Positions 34,085 to 45,080 of a stretch of 64,000 bases of DNA are shown piece by piece. Both the position numbers and the translations under genes were made by a program. Source of the stretch: Kalaharituber pfeilii. Lineage: Eukaryota; Ascomycota; Pezizomycetes; Pezizales; Pezizaceae. Position 1 is the first letter of the stretch; each line of letters opens with the position of its first letter. A model generated the notes under the pieces. It did no database searches. It saw only the letters and a list, made by a program, of their open reading frames with translations, and was not told where the DNA came from. Location of the stretch: NCBI GenBank assembly GCA_015179045.1, contig WHUZ01000002.1, positions 2,480,001-2,544,000 of the forward strand, given 5' to 3'.

Positions 34085-34568
34085 AATTTTGGAGCTGCAA
34101 GCCCAGGAGTTTTGTGTTCGGTGTTGCGAAATTTGGGCCAGAAGGCATGGTTACGAACGAACCCCTCTTGGCACATGTGCATGATCAGACTACACGTGAT
34201 CGTCGTCAACAACTCGCAGAGCACTGCACATTATTCGGCTATCTATCCACCACGCACGAGCTACCGTGGGCTGGCCAGCTGTGGCTTGTCGGGCTCGGCT
34301 GGAGAAGGTAGTCTCATGCAGGGAGTATGATAGAACTCTAGTAGTTACAAATAGCAACCGTGGTTGCCAAGGGACCTCAGTCGGTTGCCGTAACAAGACG
34401 CTGCGCTTGGGGCGTGCCCAGGGACCTATATTGTCTATGAGAAGGACATCTCAGCGCAAATCACACACACCAAACCCAAGCTTTGGAAACATAAAATTAT
34501 TGTATGCTCCGCCCCTGAGTCCTTGCTCCAATACCGAGCACCTTAACAAATCAAATCCGCAAACTATA

Positions 34569-35258
34569 ATGATACCCTACCGTAGTCCAGAATATGGCCT
34601 GCTCATGTTGTGCTGTTGGACCGTATTGCTTCCAACATGCCTCCCGCTCACGGTTTCGGCGAAGCATACTAACAACAGGGCGGCCCTCGTCGGAACGTCC
34701 CCGTCTTGGTTAAATTACTACCATCTGGCCAATGTTCTTTCCATGTACCGTACAGTGAAGCGACTCGGGACCCCCGATTCTCAAATCATTATGATGTTAT
34801 CAGATGACGTTGCATGTAACCCTAGGAATACTTTCCCAGGTACTGTCTATAATAATGCCGACCGCGTCTTGTATCTCTATGGAGACAATATTGAGGTTGA
34901 TTACCATGGATACGAAGTTACAGTTGAAAACTCAGACAGGGTTGCACCGGATACACCGAGAAGTAAGCGGTTGCTTACAGACGATCTAAGTTATATCTTT
35001 ATTTACATGACTGGGCATGGGAGTAATGAGTTTTTGAAATTCCAGGTTGCAGAAGAAATTAGTGCTTTTGATTTAGCAGATGCCCTTGAGCAGATGTGGG
35101 AGAAGACGAGATATCATGAGATGCTGTTTATAACTAATACCTGCGAGGCAAATACCATGTATTCGGAATTTTACTCGCCGAACATTATTGCAACAGGTAG
35201 TTCAGAGCTGAATCAGAGCGGTCAGTATATCCCATACCTAGCGCCTGCATTAAACTGA
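34569..35258 (+). CDS. truncated GPI8-like (GPI-anchor transamidase catalytic subunit) copy
   Basis: The 229-residue ORF is clearly derived from Gpi8/PIG-K, the C13-family cysteine peptidase of the ER GPI transamidase. A signal peptide (LLMLCCWTVLLPTCLPLTVS) precedes AKHTNNRAALVGTS, and family blocks follow: YHLANVLSMYRTVKRLG, LSDDVACNPRNTFPGTVYNN and DTPRSKRLLTDD. The catalytic pair is retained: His150 in MTGHGSNEF and Cys192 in ITNTCEANTMYS. The conserved segment between VTVEN and DTPRS is several residues short, and the frame ends soon after IIATGSSELNQSG, so the second half of the fold and the C-terminal membrane anchor are missing. No introns are present. It is most likely a degenerate or retrocopied paralogue; a functional short form cannot be excluded. 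Confidence 0.8.
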   Translation: MIPYRSPEYGLLMLCCWTVLLPTCLPLTVSAKHTNNRAALVGTSPSWLNYYHLANVLSMYRTVKRLGTPDSQIIMMLSDDVACNPRNTFPGTVYNNADRVLYLYGDNIEVDYHGYEVTVENSDRVAPDTPRSKRLLTDDLSYIFIYMTGHGSNEFLKFQVAEEISAFDLADALEQMWEKTRYHEMLFITNTCEANTMYSEFYSPNIIATGSSELNQSGQYIPYLAPALN

Positions 35259-36225
35259 CATGGAGTGTAGCAACATGGGGACAACTATGTCCTCCAACAT
35301 ACCATTTGGTTGTGGAATCTGCGGATATATATCAAGAATAGCAGTGCTATTTCTGATTTAGAAAAGAGCCGAGAAATAATTCCCATCGCCAAACAGCTAT
35401 TCTTGATCTTACATGATTACAGTATGATGTGAAGCCAACCACAAGGTATCCTTTTTGATGGAAAAAACAAAGGAATTGTTTAGTGGGGTACTTAACTCGG
35501 AATTTTGGTTGTGAACATAATATTGAAATGGATACAACCGGTTATTGTATGGTACCAAAAACTGACGACTGCACAAATCATTGTAGAATTGCTCTAAAAG
35601 AGTCTAGTGCGATTAGTCTAACGTGCTAACGCTGATGCCACTGAACTCTCGTCTCGTATGTGCTGCAGTTCAAAAGAGCGAAGAGAAGTCGCTGCCAGAT
35701 TGAGCCAGCCTCCCTGGAGTACTCAGTACGCAATTACCAGCACAGCACTCCAACACAGCACCCCGACACAAGCATCCCGCCCCAAATCGGTTTGAGACGG
35801 CTCAAATCCATACACAGTACCTAACTAAAGTTCAACCGAGATGAGTAAGGGCGGCATGTTGTTATTGGTGTGTAAGCACGGTTTATCGCATGGTCTGATT
35901 TTGAGGGATGTGTGTATATGTGTGTTACCATAGCGTGTATTCACATTTGGGAATGCAAACCTGCTTTCCTCCAATGAAGGGAAGGCGGGTGGTAGGCCGC
36001 GCGTTGGGGGAAATACACAGTAAGGAATATTGTTGGTTTCACATGCGAACCTAGTTATAATAAAAGATTCGCATTACGTGAACACCGACCTACCATCGAT
36101 GAAGTTGACGGAGACGCAGAAAAAAAGAACGGAAGAACAGAAGCGCTTCACAAGAATTAGTCGATAAAGCTCTCCATAAACAAAGCGTCACAAAACCTAG
36201 ATTTACTTCTTGCACTCCCCCCGCA
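35259..36225. other. gene-free stretch
   Basis: The first part may contain eroded 3' sequence of the GPI8 copy, but no frame can be followed. The rest is the FMP52-like promoter. No gene supported. Confidence 0.4.
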
Positions 36226-37032
36226 ATGTCTGCATCCCCCTCCACAGTCATCCCCGCAATCTCCGTCGCCGTCATCGGCGCCACCGGGCTCACTGGGTCA
36301 CACCTCGTCCGCCAACTCCTGCACAACGACCGCGTGTCGCGCGTCATAGCTCTTGCCCGCCGCGAGCCCCCATTCCCAATCGACGACCCACACGGCAAGC
36401 TCTCGTGGCAAGTCGAAAAAGACACCGGCAAATGGGACGAGCTCGTCCGGGGTGTCGTTGGCCCCTCCGCCGGCGCGGGGGCCCAGGGAGGTGCAACGAC
36501 GTTTATCTCAGCACTAGGCACAACCAAGGCAGATGCGGGCGGGGTCGAGAAACAGCGGGAGATTGACTATGAGCTGAATTTGCGGATGGCAAGGGCTGCG
36601 AGGGAGGGCAGGGGCACAGGTGCGGGGGCAGATACGTATGTGCTCGTGTCCGCAGCCGCCGTGTCGCCGGATTCGCCATTCCCATATGCGAAGATGAAGG
36701 GGGAATTGGAGAGGGATGTGATGGCGCTGGGGTTTGAGAAGACAGCGTTTCTGAAGCCGGGGTTGATTGTGGGGGAAAGGGAGAAGTCGAGGATGATGGA
36801 GGGCATCGTGCAGTGGGCAGAGAGGACGGTGAGGGGGGTGTTTGGGAAGAGAGCGACGGAGGGGTGGGCACAGACGGCGGAGGAGATTGCTAGGGCGGCG
36901 GGAAGGGTCGGGGCGGAGGGAGAGTTGTGGGGAGCAGAGGGGAGAGGGTGGAAGGCGAAGGCAGGGGAAGATGGAAAGAAGGTGTGGCTTGTAGGGCAGA
37001 GGGAGATTGTAGGGTTGGCGAAGGGGGAGTGA
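36226..37032 (+). CDS. FMP52-like NAD(P)-binding oxidoreductase
   Basis: Single-exon protein of 268 residues in the atypical short-chain dehydrogenase group that includes yeast Fmp52 (mitochondrial outer membrane) and human HTATIP2/TIP30. The Rossmann nucleotide loop is VIGATGLTGSHLVRQLL (about residues 16-32). Later landmarks are TTFISALGTTKADAGG, the LNLRMARAAREG helix, VLVSAAAVSPDSPFPYAKMKGELE with the Tyr-x3-Lys pair of the SDR active site, and FLKPGLIVGERE. The second half is unusually rich in Gly, Glu and Lys because of a G-rich coding strand; length is slightly above yeast Fmp52 (231). Good Kozak-like ATG. Substrate unknown. Confidence 0.82.
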   Translation: MSASPSTVIPAISVAVIGATGLTGSHLVRQLLHNDRVSRVIALARREPPFPIDDPHGKLSWQVEKDTGKWDELVRGVVGPSAGAGAQGGATTFISALGTTKADAGGVEKQREIDYELNLRMARAAREGRGTGAGADTYVLVSAAAVSPDSPFPYAKMKGELERDVMALGFEKTAFLKPGLIVGEREKSRMMEGIVQWAERTVRGVFGKRATEGWAQTAEEIARAAGRVGAEGELWGAEGRGWKAKAGEDGKKVWLVGQREIVGLAKGE

Positions 37033-37722
37033 GTTGTGGAATCTGGCAACCAGATTTGCGCGATGGAGAGGGATAATCTCGTAATCAGAGAGGGAGGACA
37101 GAGGATTGGGTATGGAGTTTGTAGGTATTGTAATTTTGAGTGGATGAAGTTTATGTATGCGTTGATATTGACGCCCAGGCGTGATTTCATACTTTAATAT
37201 AATCTCAATTCTTAAGCCGACAGAATATTGTGCTTGGATATAATATAATATATGCCTACCGAGGCAGGAGGTAGCAACAATTTCGTTTCTAACGTTCAGC
37301 TTTGTATGTGGAAGAATTTGAGGATCAAGAATGGTCTTCGAGTCTGTGGTGTAGCGATTGGGATTATGTTTTGAATTTTGGTAGCTATATCACGATGGCA
37401 GTTATTTGGAAAAGTATGTGCTGTACGCAGTTGTGCTGCATATGAAATAGCTGCTCATGTGTTTATGCTGTTGATGTGCAGTACACAACCACCATCGCCA
37501 CAACCGCAACAACATACTTTATCAACGAAAGCGGCAAAGCACCAACTCCCAGTGTATGGAATTATAGCTGGATTATTCGCGACGTCATAACTTGGAATAT
37601 TCCCCTGTCCTCCTTCCCCGCCCCCATCCTCCCCATCCTATCCCCTATCCTCTCCCTGCGTCTAAGCATCCCTTACACCAGCCTCCCACCCGTCATATAC
37701 AAAAACAAGCAAAACGCACACA
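37033..37722. other. intergenic region
   Basis: Short plus-strand ORFs at 37378-37730 overlap the leader of the RGG-rich gene. No separate gene supported. CT-rich tracts precede the next ATG (about 37600-37690), as is common in fungal promoters. Confidence 0.4.
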
Positions 37723-38317
37723 ATGGATGACGATAGCCAAGGGAATAGCAATACAGGGTGGTCATACTCCTTGCCACCGAAACCGGACTTTGCCGGGATA
37801 CCTGGTAATGGAGGAGATTGGGGTGGAAGTTCAAGGGGAGGTGCTAGTGGTGGTGGTGGTAGAGGATTTTATACAGGCGGCAGGGGAAGAGGAAGGGGCA
37901 GAGGGTGGGGCGGAGGAAGAGGGGGTGGGAGAGGGGGATATGGTGGTGCCGGTAGTGGTGCGGGACGTGCTAGGGGGGAGGGAAACATGCAGGAGGGGTT
38001 TTATATGGAGAGTTTTGGTGAGTGAGAGCTGCCTTTCTGGGTGATGGTGGACGGGGTTTAAAAGGACTGGGGGGGGGGGCAGATGGTGGAAGTGCTAATG
38101 TGTGTGCGTGTGTGTTCGAGTCACGTGTGAGGTAGTGGAGGACCCATGGGCACATTTGAGGGATAAGTATCCTGGGGCGCAGCTTCATGCGCAAATACGG
38201 GCGGAACCGGCAGCGGCAGGGGCAGTGGGGGGAGGAGAAGGAGAGGGGGAAGGGGAAGAGGTGGAAACCGAGGGGGAAGCCGACGGGGAAGGGAAGAGGG
38301 TCGAGGAGGGGGTGTAG
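37723..38317 (+). CDS. RGG/Gly-Arg-rich protein, possible RNA-binding
   Basis: A two-exon model gives 163 residues: exon 1 37723-38017, intron with GTGAGT donor and TTCGAG acceptor, exon 2 38121-38317. The N-terminus is MDDDSQGNSNTGWSYSLPPK; residues about 38-85 are a GAR/RGG repeat (GGRGRGRGRGWGGGRGGG), followed by FYMESFG. Exon 2 begins with VEDPWAHLRDKYP, which looks like a conserved motif, then ends in an acidic Glu/Gly tail. RGG regions often bind RNA and are targets of arginine methylation; that role is inference. The minus-strand ORF over 37970-38485 is a compositional shadow. Confidence 0.65.
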
Positions 38318-39963
38318 AGATTGCAAGAAGTTAATGGGGCGGTGAGATGGTCGTTTATTCATGCGTGGGCACCCAGAAATAGGGAGGTCATAAGCCTTGG
38401 GTCGATTGAAGGCGAGTGTTTGGGTTGAGGGTAACAGATGATCAAAGAAAGGATAGAGAGGGGTATTTGATATCCAGATGAGCACAATATTATGTTACTA
38501 TATATGCAGTGTTGTGCGTGGTTATATGACTTAAAGATCACTAGGTCGAGGTCGTGACGCAGCCATCCAGGGGTGTTCTTGATAGGACATGGCAATCTGG
38601 GAGCAGCCATAACTCACATATCGTGCTCATGGCCAGCTAAGGCCTGAAGCTGCTCGAGAGCCCACAGCCCGTAGCACTGCCGGAGACAGGGCACAGCCCG
38701 ACGCCGGTTCGGGGCTGAGCTTAGTGAGGCCGTAGGGGGTGGCGTATAGCTATCTACCTTGGAATTTGGCCAGCTGTGAAGGGTATCCTGCTAAATATTT
38801 TCTGAAATCACTTCTTATTTCGAGTTTCAGTAACTACATCTGTTATATGCACTTTTAGCGCTCATTTCTTTCACTGCCTCCTTCCACTGGCAGTTCGGCA
38901 GTTACCCTCTACTAATATGCATGAGGATTCTGCTCTACCAGGGACACGGACTACGGGACCGATGATATGCGGATAAAACATCTTTGAGCTTGAAATAATG
39001 ACTTTCTTGTAATATAGCTTCATATATATATATATATATTCCAATTTCCTCCTTTATCCCTATTTTTCATACATGAAATAAACGGTATCGTTCGAACTCA
39101 ACAGACACCCCCCCGCGTTCATATGTCCCAACTCCCCCGCACCAAAAGTCCTATCAGCTCTGCGTTACCTCCCTCTGCATCCACTTTCAGAGGACAAGAG
39201 CGTTCGGAAAAATATAAAGTAAGATGTTCGAAAAACAAAAAACAAAATAATGGAACAATATAAGGACTACAAAAACAATATACGCTGAATATAACACAAT
39301 GGAAGAATAAGAGAACAAAAGAAAATCAACAAACCCGCCCAACGCAGCACTTGCAGCCCATCCATTGCAAAGGGGCCCACTCATGTTCCACCCCACCCCA
39401 TTCACTCCGGGAGATAGAGATAGACTATGGAAACAAAAAAGTACCCCCCAAACAGCAAGCAAAACTGAAAGATGAAACGTAAAAGTCACATTTATGTCCA
39501 ATCTTCCCCTAAAATGTGTTCATGTGTTCACCAACTCCACTTCACATGTCGTCGTGTGAGCGGATAAGGTAAATGGACAGATAGCATGCATCGTCAAATA
39601 CCCTCCGCTCGGCCAGAGGGGTTTGAGAAACCCATGTAGAGGAAAGGGGACAATGGATAGAAAATTGTACATACCTGAGATAGGGTGTACGTTTCTGCGA
39701 ATGAGAGAATAGAGGAAGAGAAGGGGTAGGGGAATAAAGATCAGGCCGTGGTGGAATTCCAGATAGGAAATGTAAGAACATAGAAAGGAGGGAAATGAAT
39801 ACATCAAACCAGTGGTATTCCTACGCTAACAGCAAAGAACAATACTAACCGCCAACGCAGGTGCAGAAAGAAAAGCCTGGAAACCCACATATGACATAAA
39901 AAACGTCCAAAAACAAAACCCAACAGATAAAAATAAAGGGAAAAAAGTTCATAATCATCAATA
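38318..39963. other. gene-free stretch
   Basis: About 1.6 kb. Contains a TA microsatellite at 39024-39040 and AT-rich ORFs on the minus strand (39187-39807) with hydrophobic translations that reflect T-rich composition. No gene supported. Confidence 0.4.
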
Positions 39964-40986
39964 TTATGTAGACGGAGGTGGGATCCTCTCCCTCGCCTTT
40001 GCATACTCTACAGGATATTTTTGTTGTGTCATCATTTGCAGATTTCTATTGTGCCATGGAAACAAGCAATGTGAGCCACTCTAGCCTACGAATAGGTGCA
40101 TGATGCAGGGGAGGACAAGGAGAAGTGGGAGAGGAAATGATAGATGAAAGGATTAGTCGGAGATTGGGAGGAGGAAGCGGAAGGAAGGAGGGAATAAGGG
40201 AGCTTGGAATGGAAAACACATACATCACCCGTTTATGGACACACTCCAAATCCGCTTTGACCTCTTTCGCGATTCTCATTCCTTCCATAAAGGACCTCTT
40301 TGTTTGTGCCAACCGGGCGGCAGCTTCCTCCTGCAGAGCGATCAACTCCCTTGTCTTGCTGTTCAGCATCCCCGACCTGCATCCGCGTTAGTACAACTTT
40401 GCACGTGTACATGTGCTACCAGACTTGCGCATATCTTGTGATGAAGTAGGACACGCCTGCCACCACTTAACCTATGCACTGAATATAGGGGGTATGCGAC
40501 AAATGGCAAGAGAAACAAGAAAGAAAGGCATCATCGAATGATACTTATAGTGCTGGATACTTACGTTTGTGCCTGTATAGCTAGGCTTCGATCCAGGGGG
40601 ATAGGATCAAACGCACTGCTCAGCTTCTCGGTCAGCAGCGTAATTAAGTCAATTTCGTTCTCGTCGCTGGCCTCATCAGCAGCTGATCCTGCATATGAGC
40701 TTGAGCTCACAGAATTCGAGAAGCTAGGCGCATGGACGGAGGCTGTCGGAGAATGCAGCTCAACGTCATCATCCACACCGTCAGGGTCGACATGATGTGG
40801 CGCTGAGGCCACGGGAGACAATGGGTGAGAAATACGCGGGTGGTGGGGCTGCTTGCTGGGGAAAGAATAACTCTGAGGTAACGTGGAGTGCCCATGGTAT
40901 CGTGGATGTGATAGGTTTGCCGATGATGGTTTGTAGGGTTGGGGCGAGATAGGATAACTGTGGTCTTCGTAATTGTTGCCTGACAT
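39964..40986 (-). CDS. KXD1: KxDL-domain protein (BORC/BLOC-1 subunit)
   Basis: 218-residue protein. KxDL proteins belong to BLOC-1/BORC-type complexes that position lysosome-related or endosomal organelles; yeast Kxd1 is a BLOC-1 subunit. Exons: 40565-40986, 40224-40376 and 39964-40045, with GTAAGT and GTATGT donors and all phases consistent. The first 110 residues are disordered and rich in Ser, Pro and His. The conserved helical core starts at LTEKLSSAFDPIPLDRS, continues with IQAQTSGMLNSKTRELIALQ and KEVKADLECVHKRV, and ends QKYPVEYAKARERI. The family KxDL tetrapeptide is KADL here. A C-terminal PPPST closes it. Confidence 0.88.
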
Positions 40987-43600
40987 GGTGGATTAGATCT
41001 CAATTCCGGGCGATGGGCTTGTAAGGGTTTGCTAAGTGTTGGTCGTATGCAAGGTGAATCTGAGATGCCTGTGTTGTGCCTTTGTGTCTGTTGTGTTTTC
41101 TGTTGCGTGGTCTGGTCTGGTTTCGGATAGATTGGATTGGTAGGAAGAAATGTAAATGTTCACAACCTTTGAAATTGCTCAATCGCAGGTCCAATCCGCT
41201 GAAGTGTTCCAGAGCAAGCGGCTATGGTGATTTGCACCGTTTCAAACACCAGTGGGTGGCCGTCTCCGTTTAATGGATTGAGACCAGTGCGCTCTGATCA
41301 CCTCTGGCAGTCAAGTCCTGTTACTAACACCACCACTACTGCAGATATTATTGCCGACGGTCGAGCTCCTTCGTCTGCTTCGTCTGCTGCCCGTCCCCTT
41401 CTACTACACGGCATTGATCTGTCGCGACAACTCAGCGTCCTGTAAAGCAGGGTCGGGGGGGTATGGGAGGCAGACGTTGGTGGCGAGGTAGGTTACAAGT
41501 GTGTGATGATAGGATCGCCTTTAGAGAATAGCTTTGCCAGCACAGTCGGTTAAGGTAACCTAGCGAGATCACAGATGCTGAAGTAGGATGGATTCGTCAA
41601 CCAGTTGTTTGCTGTTCTTCCTTCGTTCTTGCGTGAATGGTGATGAGTTGGCAGAGCGTGTTCGACGGGCCGGCGTAAGGCTAATACTTTTTTTTTTTAA
41701 TACCGAATTATTCTAATTAAGTTCAGATTACTTCCGCTTTTGGAGGGTTCCTGTATCGGATTTCTTTTTTCTCTTTTCTTTTCTTTTTCCTTTTCTTTTT
41801 TCCTTTTCTTTTTTTTTTTCTTTTTTGTATTGGGCAGAAATGTTGACCAATATTACGGGGATCAACTAAAGTGGGAAACAAAAAACTCCGATGGTGACGG
41901 AATCAGAGCACCAGTGGCTGCGAGTGATGCTGGCAGTGATGAGGTGCTTGCCTGTGTCTGCGTCTGTGTCTGAGATGCATGGTTCGTGAGGGAAGCGGAC
42001 CAAGCTGGAGGGCGAATGGCTTTTGATGTGTGGGCAGGTGTGCAGGTGTGGAGGTGGCAGCCTGGGCGGACGGAGAGCCACAAGCAGTCCGCCAGAAGCA
42101 GCGGGCAGCGGGCAGCAGGGATCGCGGGTGAAGCGCGGTGCTTCAATACTGAGGCAGGAATGTGGGCGGTCGACAGGGGAAGCAGACAAGTTCCGAGATC
42201 AGTTCCCTGTCCCGAGGGCTTTGCGCTCACTTGTGATGCTCCTCCGGCCCTCGGCCCTGTACTCTACTGCTATGAGGATGCTGCCCCAGTCTCCATGGAA
42301 TGGCCGCGAAGAAGGCCGCGCACGAGTGTTTCCCGTCGCTCAGTATTAAACTAGCGACATCCAACTACAGCTTAAGCTTCATATGCTCTGCTGCAATAAC
42401 TACAGTGGATACATGACCAGAAGTTTGGGAGGATGCATGCGGATAAGCTCGACCAGCTTGGGCTGCAAGGATCAAGATGCCAAATATCTTTATATTGCCA
42501 TCTGCATGTGTATGATACGCGGCGGCACTGTTGGCAGCATTATGTACATGCGACTGTGGCCGAGGGTGTGGTACAGCTACGGAAGGCTGGGCCTGAGGCG
42601 CCTGCTGCTGGTCAGGACCGTTGGGTTTCGCAACAGAGGTCACGGCAGCAGATCGTCTCAAGCATGTCAAGTGTTTGTACCTGTGCGAATCCGTTGTTTA
42701 CCAACCTGGTGATCTTGCCTGGAGTTCGCTTCTCTGAGCTGCTGTCGCTGATCAGAGATTAAAATAACCATATTGCACTTCAATAGCTGCTTGAGACCTG
42801 GCCAGCGAAATATGTTCCTTGAAGTCGCTCATATATGTACCAGGAAATGTTGTCAATTCATAAAGGTAATGAATGACCCTGGAATGCTCTGACGCACACT
42901 GCCAACATCAACCTGCATTGAAAAGCCGTGTGTTGTCCACAAGAATGATGTCTTGTTCGATGACATGACAGGCTCTTCCATTCGCCACGCTCTTCCACGT
43001 TGCACAGAACCCTGACTACTAGGCAGTGTAGCGATACATGTCATGATTTGTCCTGCAAGTGGTACGCATGCAACTGCACCCCCACACCACACTGTCAATT
43101 AGAGCCCTGTCTCAAAACTTCCGCAGTCGCTAGAGGCCAATACTGCGGGCTCCTGCAGTAAAACTTTAATGCCTCCATCTGCATCCCGACCGAGTCGTTT
43201 GAAACCAAACCAATGGCGAATGGCAACCCTCTTTTTTCGGGACTTGACATTGAAGGTAGTATTAATCTGGAAAAGTACAGTCACTTACATCATTATTCCA
43301 AAGGATGTAGGACATGTCCACGCCTCTCTATTAAAGTATATTTTGCAGAGAAGGAGAAAGAAAGAAACGGGTCTGCAACTTCAGAATCACTCAGATTCCT
43401 GTCATCGACTTGGACTTTGGGGGGGCTGTTTGATGGTTGAAGTAAATCTGGTCATGAGACTAGGGTTGAAGAAGGAGATAGGGGGTGCGGACAACACTGC
43501 ATCAATCTTTCCCTCTTCCTCTTCCTCTTCTTTGCTGTTTTACTTATTTATTTACTTTTCTTTTTATTTTTTATATATTTTAAAAAATTACCTTTAATAG
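40987..43600. other. gene-free stretch
   Basis: Contains the KXD1 promoter, a T/CT-rich tract at 41760-41830 and a GC-richer block at 41990-42360 with ORFs open on both strands. No translation shows domain features and no splice model stands out. Confidence 0.4.
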
Positions 43601-44799
43601 ACGCTGGAGGCTCTCTTCTTCAACGGTGCAGAGGGCATGTACGATAGAGGGAAGCTCAGGAGTACGAAAAGATGATGGATTCTCTATAAAACTGCAACTG
43701 AGATGGTATGATAGAGGTCGGATTTGCTGAACAGTACTCACATTTAGAGCAACTTGAAGCAATCAGCAAGCTTCGGCATGTTAACCGAAACTTTACCCCA
43801 AGTGTTCCTGCTGTCTCAGCAAAGACATGTGGCCTGTCTGAGGGCCAGTCCATATTCCAAAGCTATCCTACTTTAACTCGTATCGCCGAACATCGTGTTT
43901 CCTTATCACTCCATGTGACCTCGATCAAATCTCAAGAATATGACAAAAGTTATGGCCTCGGAAAGACCCTTTGCTTCACAAATGCTAGGGACCAAAAATT
44001 GCACAAAAGATGGTGGGTATCTAATATCATAGTGGTACGAAGTCCGGAGCTGGACATTGTCTCCTTCCCGGAATGGACCTAGAGTAGAAGCGTCATCTCA
44101 TCGCAAATCATCCCACCATCCCTGAAGGTAGAGAAATCGCAGAGATCACTCTGCGAAGGTTTCTTCACAATTCCAAGCCAAATCCTTTCTCCAGGGGCCA
44201 TAGGGTTTTCCGGAGAAAGAGCACGCTGGATATCAGGATACTGCCCATTTTTGATTGGTGGAAGGGGGCAAGAATGCTCACTATGGTCATTCCTAACGGT
44301 CTTGGACAAAGGGATCCTAAGAAGTGGGTGTGTCACTGTTAGTAACCAGACTTAGTCAGCGGTTAAGCTGACTAGGATATCTCCGCTTATCTTAGTGACC
44401 GAGCACCCAGTTTCTTGGCACTCCTCTCCTACACTTCTACAGGCAATATCCCCGCATTAGGCATGTAAGTAACACAATGTAAATTGCAAAATATACAGTA
44501 GGTGTGGCTGAATATTTGGAAACATATTTGATAGTGACACTACATATACACCTTTTTTAATTCAATGACATGCAGAGAAAGTATACTATCCCCCTGCAGA
44601 GCAAAGGATATCATAGCACCCACCAGACTATCCTCAATTGTAGCTCTCAACCGTCTATAGAAGAAGGGTAGCTAACGCAAATAGTTATAGGATAAGGTTG
44701 CTGTGGATTTCTTTGGCCTCAAAAGCAGTCGCTGAAATCCCCGAAAGTGCCGGAGGTTTCAAAAACTGCCAGTATGCCCTTCCTGCATCAGCAACCGCA
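43601..44799. other. gene-free stretch with one unassigned ORF
   Basis: The plus-strand ORF 43708-44082 (124 codons) begins MIEVGFAEQYSHLEQLEAIS and has a coding-like residue mix, but no family match I can name and no splice partners. It is left unassigned. Confidence 0.3.
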
Positions 44800-45080
44800 T
44801 GTACGAATGACTGAATCAACAGGTATGAAACTACTCTCATAAGTACGATGCATATAACATGACTGGCAGCGTTGACTACTAGGAAAACACCCTTAAGAAA
44901 ACCTAGAGCATATTGCAGGATTGACAGTATTAAACTGCTAGGAAAATGCTTTCACGAGTACAACAGCCTATAGCGGGATTGACAAGATTAGCAGGTCTGA
45001 TAGGCATCTATATTGACGACAGTATATGGCTACAGATTTGCTAGGTATGGAAGCACCCTCATGACTGTTAATAGTATATG
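44800..45080. repeat. degenerate tandem repeat, unit about 80-90 bp
   Basis: Three or more diverged copies of a unit containing a CTAGGAAAA-like word, a CCTA(G/T)AGC-like word and GGATTGACA(G)TATTA. Clearest pairs are 44878-44935 with 44936-44990. Strong divergence suggests an old array. Confidence 0.45.

Noticed and set aside
36503..37190. Minus-strand ORFs of 122 and 207 codons opposite the FMP52-like gene
   Set aside because: Pro/Ser-rich shadows of a G-rich coding strand.
37970..38485. 171-codon minus-strand ORF
   Set aside because: Pro/Ser/His-rich complement of the acidic/Gly-rich coding strand; a composition shadow of the RGG protein.
41866..42360. Gene in a GC-rich block with 107-122-codon ORFs on both strands
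   Set aside because: No domains, no splice partners, and the strands mirror each other in openness.
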